This document shows positions 54,075 through 61,915 of a DNA stretch of 64,000 bases, piece after piece. Location: contig CAISDA010000088.1 of NCBI GenBank assembly GCA_903884005.1, forward strand, positions 62,001 through 126,000, in the 5' to 3' direction. The position numbers and the translations under genes are program-made. How positions within the stretch are numbered: position 1 is the first letter of the stretch; every line of letters begins with the position of its first letter. Below the pieces are notes generated by a model that was given only the letters and a program-made list of their open reading frames with translations, had not been told where the DNA came from and did not search any database. The stretch is from an uncultured Ignavibacteriota bacterium (GTDB lineage Bacteria > Bacteroidota > Ignavibacteria > UBA10030 > UBA8401).

Positions 54075-54352
54075 AGCAGATCGTTCATCCAATACTAGTG
54101 TCGCCGTTGGCTTACCATACACAAAAAACTCACGCCGGAGTGCCATTCGGCCGCCGCCGGCTCTTGTCTCTATCATAAGAATGTAAAATACAAATTTTTC
54201 ATTAAAATTCCGCGTTATCCCCGATTCTTTTTTTGCCGTCATTTTTGATTTGGAATTTGCGTAATTCATCGTATCTTTCTGTCTGTCTTTTAAACAATAT
54301 TTTTCCGATGACCCGCAACCGGATCGTCACGACCAACAGGCATTGTGCTCTT

Positions 54353-56617
54353 ATGATCAATATTCTTCAATTACTTTCCAAAGAATTATCACTGCTCCCC
54401 AAACAGTTAGAAAGCGAACTGATGCTCCGCGAGGAAGGCGGAACGCTTCCCTTCATCGCGCGGTATCGAAAGGAAGCAACCGGTGAAATGAACGAGATCC
54501 AGCTGCGCGATCTGTTCGATCGGGCCGATTATCTGCTCGAGCTGCAGGAACGGAAAGCGGCGATCCTCAAATCGATCGAAGACCAGGGCAAATTGACGGA
54601 TCCGCTGCGCGAACAGATCGAAGCATGCCTCCAGAAAAACGAACTCGAAGACCTCTATCTTCCGTATAAGCCGAAGAAACGAACCCGCGCCACGATCGCC
54701 AGGGAGAAGGGCCTCGAACCGCTGGCCGAGTATATCCGCGCAAAGAACAATCCCGATGCCAAGCGCGTGAATCTGGAAAAAGAGGCCGAAAAATTTATCT
54801 CCGAAGAGAAGGGCGTCATGACGGTGCAGGAAGCCCTCGGCGGGGCGGCGGATATTCTGGCCGAGGAAGTATCCGAGAAGGCAGAATATCGCGCCTTCCT
54901 GCGCGAATACTTCATCAACGAAGGCGTGTTTGTGTCGTCGATCAACGAAAAAAAACATCCCATCGGCACGACCAAGTATGAAATGTACCGCGACTATAAG
55001 GTGCGCGTGAAGGATATCCAGTCGCACAATATGCTCGCGCTGCGCCGCGGCGAGGCGGAGGAAGTGATCGGCTTCGACCTGGTGTACGACGAGGCATTCG
55101 TGCAGCAGTATCTGGAAAGCAAGGAGATCGTCGCATCGGTGGCGAGCGTCCGTGAATTTTTTCAGGCGATGATCAAGGATGCGTTCGACCGACTGATGCG
55201 CGCCACGCTCATCGGCGACGCTCGGCTCGAGAAAAAAGACGCCGCCGACATCGAATCGATCAAGACATTCGAATCGAACCTGCGGCAGCTGCTGCTGGCT
55301 TCACCTGCGGGGATGAAGCCGACGCTCGGCGTCGATCCGGGTTTCAGGACGGGCTGCAAGATGGTCGCGATCGACGAGACGGGAAAATTCATGGAATACC
55401 ACGCGATCTTCCCGCACGCAGCCGAAGCGCAGCGCGAGGCCGCATCGAAAATGGTCCTCATGCAGCTAGAGAAGTACGACATCGAACTGATCGCCATCGG
55501 CAACGGCACGGCGGGCAGAGAGACCGAAGAGTTCATAGCCGCAACAATCAAAAAAATGAAGAAGAAGCCCGTGATCGTGATCGTGAACGAGTCGGGGGCC
55601 TCCGTCTACTCGGCGAGCCAGGCGGCGATCGACGAGTTTCCCGAACTCGATCTCACCATCCGCGGAGCGATCTCGATCGGCCGCCGGCTGCAAGACCCGC
55701 TGGCGGAACTCGTGAAGATCGACCCGAAATCGATCGGTGTCGGGCAGTACCAGCACGATGTGGATCAGCGCATGCTGAAGAAAAAATTGGAAGAGACTGT
55801 GGAAAGCTGCGTCAACTTCGTGGGCGTCGACCTCAACATGGCATCGAAGGAACTCTTAAGCCACGTTGCCGGCGTCAACTCGGGCCTGGCGAAGAGCATC
55901 GTCAGTTACCGGAACGAACATGGGGCATTTCACAGCCGGGACGAATTGCGGAAAGTGCCGAAATTCGGGCCTAAAGCGTTCGAACAGGCAGCCGGATTCC
56001 TGAGGATCAGGGGCGGCAAAAATCCGCTCGACAATTCGGCCGTCCATCCCGAAAGCTATCCGATCGCGGAACAGATCCTGAACGACCTGAAACTGCCGCT
56101 CGAAGACCTGGCAAAAGCCCCCGAGGCGCTCTCGTCGATCAATATCAAAAAATACGTGACGGAGACGGTCGGCGAGCCGACGCTGCGGGACATCATTGCC
56201 GAGCTTAAAAAACCGGGCCGCGATCCGCGCGCCGAATTCAAATACGCCACGTTCAAGCAAGGCATCACCGAACTGAAGGACCTCACGGTCGGGATGGAAC
56301 TCGAAGGCATTGTCACCAACGTCGCCAACTTCGGTGCGTTCGTGGACATCGGCGTACATCAGGACGGACTCGTCCATATCTCGCAGCTTGCAGACCGGTT
56401 TGTGGAGGATGCGAAGACGGTCGTTAAAGTCGGGCAGATCGTGAAAGTGCGTGTGCTGGAAGTGAACGAGGGACTGAAGCGCATTGCGCTCACAATGAAA
56501 TCGGCGGCATCGGCGGCGTCAGGACCCGGACCGGGATCGGGCAGGCCGAAAGGCGCTCCCGCGCCGGAAAAGGCATTCACACTCAACGACCTGAAAGCGA
56601 AATTCGGCAGCCGGTAG
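54353..56617 (+). CDS. tex: Tex-family RNA-binding transcription accessory protein
   Basis: 754 residues, started at the ATG at 54353 (MINILQLLSKELSLLPKQL); an in-frame ATG at 54308 is possible but has no better ribosome-binding site. Domains in order: N-terminal helical Tex domain with GGTLPFIARYRKEATGEM; YqgF/RNase H-like domain with LGVDPGFRTGCKMVAID; helix-hairpin-helix segments (NMASKELLSHVAGV and VPKFGPKAFEQAAGFLRI); and a C-terminal S1 domain (VGMELEGIVTNVANFGAFVD). Tex binds nucleic acids and modulates transcription. The last 40 residues are a Pro/Gly/Lys tail. A clear terminator follows. Confidence 0.97.
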   Translation: MINILQLLSKELSLLPKQLESELMLREEGGTLPFIARYRKEATGEMNEIQLRDLFDRADYLLELQERKAAILKSIEDQGKLTDPLREQIEACLQKNELEDLYLPYKPKKRTRATIAREKGLEPLAEYIRAKNNPDAKRVNLEKEAEKFISEEKGVMTVQEALGGAADILAEEVSEKAEYRAFLREYFINEGVFVSSINEKKHPIGTTKYEMYRDYKVRVKDIQSHNMLALRRGEAEEVIGFDLVYDEAFVQQYLESKEIVASVASVREFFQAMIKDAFDRLMRATLIGDARLEKKDAADIESIKTFESNLRQLLLASPAGMKPTLGVDPGFRTGCKMVAIDETGKFMEYHAIFPHAAEAQREAASKMVLMQLEKYDIELIAIGNGTAGRETEEFIAATIKKMKKKPVIVIVNESGASVYSASQAAIDEFPELDLTIRGAISIGRRLQDPLAELVKIDPKSIGVGQYQHDVDQRMLKKKLEETVESCVNFVGVDLNMASKELLSHVAGVNSGLAKSIVSYRNEHGAFHSRDELRKVPKFGPKAFEQAAGFLRIRGGKNPLDNSAVHPESYPIAEQILNDLKLPLEDLAKAPEALSSINIKKYVTETVGEPTLRDIIAELKKPGRDPRAEFKYATFKQGITELKDLTVGMELEGIVTNVANFGAFVDIGVHQDGLVHISQLADRFVEDAKTVVKVGQIVKVRVLEVNEGLKRIALTMKSAASAASGPGPGSGRPKGAPAPEKAFTLNDLKAKFGSR

Positions 56618-56649
56618 CGAGCGCCTCCACTAACGCCGGAATTCACCCA

Positions 56650-56690
56650 CTCCCGCACACGGGCTCTCATCCCGTGTGCGGGAGTTTCTT
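56650..56690 (+). terminator. Intrinsic terminator of tex
   Basis: CTCCCGCACACGGG and CCCGTGTGCGGGAG form a 14-bp perfect stem with a seven-base loop, then TTTCTT. It lies 32 bases after the tex stop codon. A family 1 repeat begins at 56695, immediately after the T-run. Confidence 0.9.
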
Positions 56691-56694
56691 ATGA

Positions 56695-56893
56695 GCGCGG
56701 TCTGTTCGCCAGCGGCGCATTTTTTTTTCTGAAGTAACTCGGGGTCGTTGCAGTGGCGCATTGTAGGGCGAAATGGTATTTTGGCCTGGGCGAGCTAACA
56801 GCTCGCCCTACACGCACTACATATGCCGCCGAGTGTTTCCATAGCTGGGCGAAATGGTATTTCGCCCGTACCGCGAAGCGGTGCAGCGGACAT
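56695..56893. repeat. Family 1 repeat, long composite inverted copy
   Basis: Inverse of the long form at 11889-12140: GCGCGGTCTGTTCGCC, poly-T, GAAGTAACTCGGGGTCG, GCATTGTAGG, hairpin GGGCGAAAT / ATTTTGGCC (56766-56786), hairpin GGGCGAGCT / AGCTCGCCC with loop AAC (56788-56808), CACTACATATGCCGCCGAG, hairpin GGGCGAAAT / ATTTCGCCC (56847-56867), and a short hairpin ACCGC / GCGGT. The spacer between the second and third hairpins matches that of the first copy (ACTCGGCGGCATATG), showing that long copies share one ancestor. It fills the convergent gap between tex and the amidase gene. Confidence 0.87.
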
Positions 56894-56913
56894 GAACACC
56901 GCGATTCGTTTTA

Positions 56914-57546
56914 TTATTTTTTTGCAAGTTCCTTCTTCACTTCATTCCTGAAAAAGCCGCTTTGCAAAAACGGATATAGAAATTTTCCGGGACACACCGT
57001 GCCCGATGCGACGTCCTTATGCCCGTTGATGCTGTCCGGAGGCACCGAGTACGTCCTGCAGAGCCAGGCAAAGAGTCTGACGATCGTTTCGAGCTGGCGT
57101 TCGTTCGGCGCAATGTCCTCGTAATTGCCGACCACCTCCACAAGGGCATGGCCGGCCGGGTCGTACTGCGTGTTCGTGTCGCCTGCAAAACGGATGTCCC
57201 TTCCCTCGTACACAATGCCATCGAAGTCGATGATATAATGATAGGGAACATCGATCCACTTTTTCTCCCTGCGCGACCAGTCCTGCAGATTCCGCAGATA
57301 CGCCGGCACATTCCTGTCCCGGGTGAATGTTTCCCCCTGGTGATGGAGCGTGATCGACGTGATGGTATGTTTGCGTGCAACGGAATCGGGAGCCGGTATG
57401 CCGCCCCACTCCTTCATCGATACGATCGATTCGGGGAAATGCTGTTCCTTCTGCGCCGCAGCGCGCGTCGAACAGCCGACGCCGGCAAGCACAATGCAGC
57501 ACAATACTGCAACTGCACATATTGTCGTTCGGTAGAATCTGTTCAT
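56914..57546 (-). CDS. N-acetylmuramoyl-L-alanine amidase (amidase_2/PGRP), lipoprotein
   Basis: 210 residues with an excellent ribosome-binding site (AAGGAGG) before the ATG at 57546. The signal peptide ends in LAGVGC, so it is a lipoprotein at about Cys25. The amidase_2 domain carries zinc ligands: His-His in ITLHHQGE, Tyr-His in YHYIIDFDG, His in GHALVEVVGNY, and a late His in NGHKDVASGTVCPG; the final Cys-Pro-Gly matches the Cys ligand of active enzymes. It cleaves the bond between MurNAc and L-Ala of peptidoglycan, working in the periplasm. Family 1 repeats flank the gene on both sides. Confidence 0.93.
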   Translation of the reverse strand: MNRFYRTTICAVAVLCCIVLAGVGCSTRAAAQKEQHFPESIVSMKEWGGIPAPDSVARKHTITSITLHHQGETFTRDRNVPAYLRNLQDWSRREKKWIDVPYHYIIDFDGIVYEGRDIRFAGDTNTQYDPAGHALVEVVGNYEDIAPNERQLETIVRLFAWLCRTYSVPPDSINGHKDVASGTVCPGKFLYPFLQSGFFRNEVKKELAKK

Positions 57547-57578
57547 TACTCCTCCTTCGTATGCGTCACTGATACGTC

Positions 57579-57679
57579 TTATGTAACTATGCCGAACCTC
57601 GCACCGCTGTACGGTGCAGGCGAGGTACCATTTCGCCCTGCTATGAAAAGCACGGGGCGAGCTGTTAGCTCGCCCTGTC
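57579..57679. repeat. Family 1 repeat, copy after the DUF5686 gene
   Basis: Reads ATGTAACTATGCCGAACCTC, hairpin GCACCG / CGGTGC, hairpin AGGCGAGGT / ATTTCGCCC with loop ACC, TGCTATG, then hairpin GGGCGAGCT / AGCTCGCCC with loop GTT (57655-57675). It ends 10 bases from the DUF5686 gene's stop codon. The second hairpin has a GTT loop and GC-CT arms, as in the long copies, showing the module types mix freely. Confidence 0.83.
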
Positions 57680-57685
57680 TCGCAT

Positions 57686-60043
57686 TTACAGTCCCGACAA
57701 CAGATCGGCGAGGCTGAGTGAGAAAATGATCCCTCGCGGCGAGGCAAGCCGGTAGGTGAGATCGACGCGCAGAAGATCGAACATATTATTGATGCCGAAG
57801 CCCGCCTCCGCATACATGCCGTCGCTGTTCGGAGTGCGGGCAATGCTGCCGGACACGATGAATTCCCAATTTGTCTTATACAGCGGGGCGATGCCCAGGT
57901 AAAGGAACAACGAGCGTCTGAAATTATGCTCGGCAGTCACCGAAAAAAACCAATCGCCGTAAAATTCGCGCGAGTCGATGCCGCGCAGAGCCCCGACCTG
58001 CCCGTACCCCCCCATTCCGGCGATGAGGGAAAACAGACGCTGTTCGGGCAGCACGCCCCGAGACGCGCCGCCGGACGCGATGATGCTCAGGCACTGCGGG
58101 TAGAGCAGATCGCTTCCCATCGTCATGATCTTGGTGAGCGATGAAAATTTAAATCGCGTGTATGAAAAGTCGCTCTTCAACAGATCGCTGTCCGAATATT
58201 CTATAGCGGCGTCCATCATCATGCCGTGCGACTGCATATTCCAGATCAATCGATTCCCGTACGAAAACGAGAGCGTCACCGCGCACAGCCGTCCGTCGTC
58301 GATCGCCGGCTGGTCCCGGTAATGCTGCGATGTGTAAAAAAATGCGAAGTCGGTGTGTTGAGTGACCGACCGGTCTTGTTCAGAAAAATATCCGAGCCTC
58401 GAGACAAGCATGGCGACAGGCTGGCAGGTAACGTCGATGTTCCATCCTTCGGCTTGGTAATAATCATAATAATCTATTTTGCTCACAAGTGCCGCGATCG
58501 AATTATCGAACGTGCCAAACGGTGCATCCTCGGGCAGCATGTTCAGCCGTCTGTACACATCGCCCCCGACGGAAAATTGCCGTGTGCGGACCGTTGCGTT
58601 CGCAAAGCCAATGGAAGAAGAATCCCTCATGGTTGCACCGAAACGGACGGTCGCCCCGCCCCCATATTTCCACACCATGTCCGAAAGGCCATAGCCAAGA
58701 CGGGCGCGGAGATCCACATTGTCGATGAGAGTGGAGAAGGTCTTGTCTGCTCCGATAAACAGCCCTTCAACACGGTTGAAATGGATGTCCGGCACCGACA
58801 GGAGGCTGCCCGATGTGGCGCTGAGCAGCGCTGCGACCGCCCCCTTCGGCTTGAACTTTTCCTCAAGCGTCTGTGTGCTGTCGAGCGTCCTGTACGCGGT
58901 TTCCTGTTCGCCGGTGAGCGGCAGCACATTGGTCTGGCGCCAGAATGTCGAGTCGAACCGGGTGGAGGACGAATCGAATGACACCGCCTTCATCGCATGG
59001 ATCGAATCGGGGATGACGGGGTTGATCGTGTAATCATAGATCACGACATCCTTTTCCATACCGATCGCCGGAAACGTGATGCCGGCAAGACTGATGCTGA
59101 AACTTCCCGTCGTGCCATAATCCGTTGGCAGCCAGTACTGTGATTCATAGAGGCGGAAATGCTGGACGTAGTGAATGGCGTTGATGAGAATAAACGGCAG
59201 GACGAGCGCCTCATTCGGACGGACATCGACCTCCATGACGGCGTAGGAGCGTTCTGCGATGGAGATGCGGCCGGAAAACAGCGGCGTCGAACGTGAACGA
59301 GGAATGAGCTGGATATCGTACACCTCAAAATCGTCCTGCACCCGGGTGCGGAGCAGCTTATACTCGTAATGATCGAATGCAGCGGGCGCTGTCGGCCCCA
59401 CGAATCGGAATCCGAATTGCCGGATCTCATCGTCGTTGAAATTGATGATGCTCCCGACGACCGACGGCGGAAAACCATGTTGAAGATTTCCCGTCTTTCG
59501 CGTTTGGGTGATCACTTCATGGAGCGTGTCGCGGCGCGACCAATACAGCGTCGAATAGGCTTCGGTGAGAAGGGCAATGGATGAATCGGTGCGAAGCGTC
59601 GAACGGGAGAATGCTTTCCCTTCGAACGTCTGCAGCCGCTGCATCCATCGCCGCTTTTCATCGATCGCCCGCCGGATGATCTCATACGCCGGATCTTCGT
59701 CGGTCACCGTCACGCCCGGCAGTTGAATGGCGATGGGCTGCAAGCGGACGTGGAACGTCGGAGCAAACGAGTCCCCGGGCGTCAGCGTGTCTGAGCGGTA
59801 GCCCACATAACTGATGATGACCGGCGCAGCGCCCGAGAGCGGGATCTGGAATTCCCCGCGCGCGTTGGTGACCGTGCCTTTGGACGAGCCCGTAATGCGC
59901 ACCGTTGCTCCAGGCAGCACGCCGCCAGAGACAGCATCGCTCACGACGCCCGAGGCGGTGCGCACCTGCGCATGCAGCGCCGGGTGCAACGCACCGGACA
60001 GGAAGAACACAAGCAGTACGGTCATCATTCGGAACATGCGCAT
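57686..60043 (-). CDS. DUF5686 outer-membrane protein with carboxypeptidase-regulatory N-domain
   Basis: 785 residues from 60043; a second in-frame ATG at 60037 has a better-placed AGGA. Signal peptide (MTVLLVFFLSGALHPALHAQ), CarboxypepD_reg-like domain (about 27-110: SGVVSDAVSGGVLPGATVRI), then a DUF5686 region (120-785) with AYEIIRRAIDEKRRWMQ and many barrel-like strands ending in FSLSLADLL. These are outer-membrane proteins of unknown role, typical of Bacteroidetes relatives, with no plug domain or TonB box. It stands alone; the amidase follows across a family 1 repeat. Confidence 0.87.
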   Translation of the reverse strand: MRMFRMMTVLLVFFLSGALHPALHAQVRTASGVVSDAVSGGVLPGATVRITGSSKGTVTNARGEFQIPLSGAAPVIISYVGYRSDTLTPGDSFAPTFHVRLQPIAIQLPGVTVTDEDPAYEIIRRAIDEKRRWMQRLQTFEGKAFSRSTLRTDSSIALLTEAYSTLYWSRRDTLHEVITQTRKTGNLQHGFPPSVVGSIINFNDDEIRQFGFRFVGPTAPAAFDHYEYKLLRTRVQDDFEVYDIQLIPRSRSTPLFSGRISIAERSYAVMEVDVRPNEALVLPFILINAIHYVQHFRLYESQYWLPTDYGTTGSFSISLAGITFPAIGMEKDVVIYDYTINPVIPDSIHAMKAVSFDSSSTRFDSTFWRQTNVLPLTGEQETAYRTLDSTQTLEEKFKPKGAVAALLSATSGSLLSVPDIHFNRVEGLFIGADKTFSTLIDNVDLRARLGYGLSDMVWKYGGGATVRFGATMRDSSSIGFANATVRTRQFSVGGDVYRRLNMLPEDAPFGTFDNSIAALVSKIDYYDYYQAEGWNIDVTCQPVAMLVSRLGYFSEQDRSVTQHTDFAFFYTSQHYRDQPAIDDGRLCAVTLSFSYGNRLIWNMQSHGMMMDAAIEYSDSDLLKSDFSYTRFKFSSLTKIMTMGSDLLYPQCLSIIASGGASRGVLPEQRLFSLIAGMGGYGQVGALRGIDSREFYGDWFFSVTAEHNFRRSLFLYLGIAPLYKTNWEFIVSGSIARTPNSDGMYAEAGFGINNMFDLLRVDLTYRLASPRGIIFSLSLADLLSGL

Positions 60044-60117
60044 CCTGCGGCCACGATGGAGTGAGAGTATGTGTTCGAGTACGAACTATTTTGCAACTCA
60101 CCGTAACACGGATCCTG

Positions 60118-60202
60118 TCATTCGGATGAGCGCAGCGACTGAAGAATCTTGCCGACTGCTAGCACGATGCACGATTCTTCGCTTGCGCTCAGAATTAGTG
60201 AC
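60118..60202. repeat. Family 2 inverted-repeat element, copy 2
   Basis: CATTCGGATGAGCGCAGCG, then GAAGAATC (60141-60148), and the opposite arm GATTCTTC (60173-60180) with GCTTGCGCTC. The ends read TCATTC and TAGTGAC. The pattern CATTC-GAGCG-AGCG-GAAGAATC is the widespread bacterial MITE-like repeat; the other copy here is at 16374-16491. It lies between the DUF5686 gene and the nucleotidyltransferase gene. Confidence 0.8.
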
Positions 60203-60320
60203 TGGTATAAAATAGTACGCTGAGCGGTTACAATATTTTTTTATTTCAGAACAAAATTCGCTATACTTTTACATCGTCCCGTTCGGGGAGGATATTCTTT
60301 TCACACACACCGGAGCCACC

Positions 60321-61049
60321 ATGCATTGTGTCATTCTTGCCGCCGGCACAGCGACGCGGCTGAGACCGCTCACGGCTGAAACGCCGAAATGCCTGCTTCC
60401 GATCGGTTCGCAGCCGATGCTGGAACGCATCGTCAATGCCGTCCTGCGAGCGTACGTGCACGACATAACGATCGTCCTCGGCTTTGAAGAACAAAAAATC
60501 AGGAACTTCATTGCCGAACGGTTTCCGGCGCTCGGTGTGCGCTTCATCGTCAATCCGGAATATGCGTCGACGAACAATGCGTATTCCCTGCTCATGGCGC
60601 GCGGCAGCGTCGGCGGGGACAGCTTGCTGCTGCTCGACAGCGATATTCTCTTCGATGAATCGATACTCACGCTCCTGACCGGGTCGAAGCATCAGAGTTG
60701 TTGTGCCGTGAGGACCGCGGGCGAGATCGGCGATGAAGAGATCAAGGTCCGGATCAACCCGAACAAGGAAATACTCGAGATCGGCAAGCATGTGGCGCTC
60801 GAATCGACGTATGGCGAATCCATCGGCATCGAAAAATTTTCGCAGGAGGCGACACAGCTCCTCTTCCATACGCTCCAGAAGCGAGTCATCACTGAACGCC
60901 GCATCAACGAATTGTACGAGGCATCGTTCCAGGAGATGATCGATGCCGGGGCCGCGATCTTCGCGGAGGATGTCGGCATGCGCCGGTGCATGGAAGTGGA
61001 CACGGCGGAGGATCTCCGGAACGCCGAACTCGTCTTCGCCGCCCAATGA
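60321..61049 (+). CDS. Nucleotidyltransferase, sugar/alcohol-phosphate type
   Basis: 242 residues. NTP_transferase fold: CVILAAGTATRLRPLTAETPKCLLPIG is the donor loop (given as LAAGTATRLRPLT and PKCLLPIG), LLDSDILFD is the metal site, and VDTAEDLRNAEL is a typical end. Members activate phosphorylated sugars, choline or inositol as CDP or NDP derivatives. The next gene, overlapping by four bases, encodes a CDP-alcohol phosphatidyltransferase, so the product is likely a CDP-alcohol (CDP-inositol or CDP-choline type) passed to that enzyme. Fused versions exist in some thermophiles for di-inositol-phosphate synthesis; here the two are separate. Confidence 0.88.
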   Translation: MHCVILAAGTATRLRPLTAETPKCLLPIGSQPMLERIVNAVLRAYVHDITIVLGFEEQKIRNFIAERFPALGVRFIVNPEYASTNNAYSLLMARGSVGGDSLLLLDSDILFDESILTLLTGSKHQSCCAVRTAGEIGDEEIKVRINPNKEILEIGKHVALESTYGESIGIEKFSQEATQLLFHTLQKRVITERRINELYEASFQEMIDAGAAIFAEDVGMRRCMEVDTAEDLRNAELVFAAQ

Positions 61050-61915
61050 GGCCGACGTTCAGGGAATTGTACCGCTCGTCCATCAAGTCCGACATTTCGG
61101 ACGAGCTGGCCAATACGTACCTGCAGCGTCCGGTTGCGGGCGTCATCACCTATATCGCAGCATCCACCCCGGTCACGCCGAATCAGGTGACGCTGTTGTC
61201 GACGCTGAGCGGCATCGCCGGAGGGATCGTCCTGATGACGCATCCGCCGTCACTCGCATCGGCCGCAGCGCTCCTCTATTTAAAGGACATTCTCGATTCC
61301 GTCGACGGCCAACTCGCGCGGGCGACGCGGCAGTTCAGCCGCCGCGGCCGGTTCTGGGATTCGCTCGGCGATTTCGCCGTGAACTGCGTCCTGTTCGCGG
61401 GAATCTGCATTGCACTCATCGGAGAAGGATCACCGCCGGCGCGTGCATTCTTTCTGTCGCTCGCCGGCTGGTGCTGCGTCAGCCTCCGTGTTTCGTATCA
61501 GGTGTTCTATCAGACATCGTACCTTCATCATCATGGCGCCTACTCAACAAACCGCGTGACAGAAGAACTGCGCGATGAGGATCTCGCGGGAGACGTACTG
61601 ACATTGCTGCTGCAAAAAATTTTTCTGCTCCTCTACGGCTGGCAGGACAGGCTTATCGCCGCGCTCGACGCGCGCTGCAGGCACATGCGGGGCGATCCGC
61701 CCATAGACGCATGGTACACGGATAAAGCCGGTTTGCGCATCAATGCGCTGTTCGGCATGGGAACGGAATTCGTTGCCGTGACACTATGCTTCGCCGCCGG
61801 GTCGCTTCACTCCTATCTGCTGATAACGCTCGTCGGATTCAACGTAGTGTGGGGAGCGGCGATCCTCTACCGGCTCTTGTTCGCATTCCGCAATTCGTCT
61901 TCGATCAGGAAATGA
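61046..61915 (+). CDS. CDP-alcohol phosphatidyltransferase family membrane enzyme
   Basis: 289 residues, start overlapping the previous stop (ATGA at 61046). The CDP-OH motif is complete: Asp84, Asp87-Gly88, Ala91-Arg92, Gly101, Asp105 and Asp109 in DSVDGQLARA, then GRFWDSLGD. About six membrane helices surround it. These enzymes move a phospho-alcohol from a CDP carrier onto another alcohol. The N-terminal FRELYRSSIKSDISDEL segment is soluble, as in di-inositol-phosphate synthases and some phospholipid synthases. The last 49 bases overlap the end of the convergent coiled-coil gene. Confidence 0.9.
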   Translation: MRPTFRELYRSSIKSDISDELANTYLQRPVAGVITYIAASTPVTPNQVTLLSTLSGIAGGIVLMTHPPSLASAAALLYLKDILDSVDGQLARATRQFSRRGRFWDSLGDFAVNCVLFAGICIALIGEGSPPARAFFLSLAGWCCVSLRVSYQVFYQTSYLHHHGAYSTNRVTEELRDEDLAGDVLTLLLQKIFLLLYGWQDRLIAALDARCRHMRGDPPIDAWYTDKAGLRINALFGMGTEFVAVTLCFAAGSLHSYLLITLVGFNVVWGAAILYRLLFAFRNSSSIRK

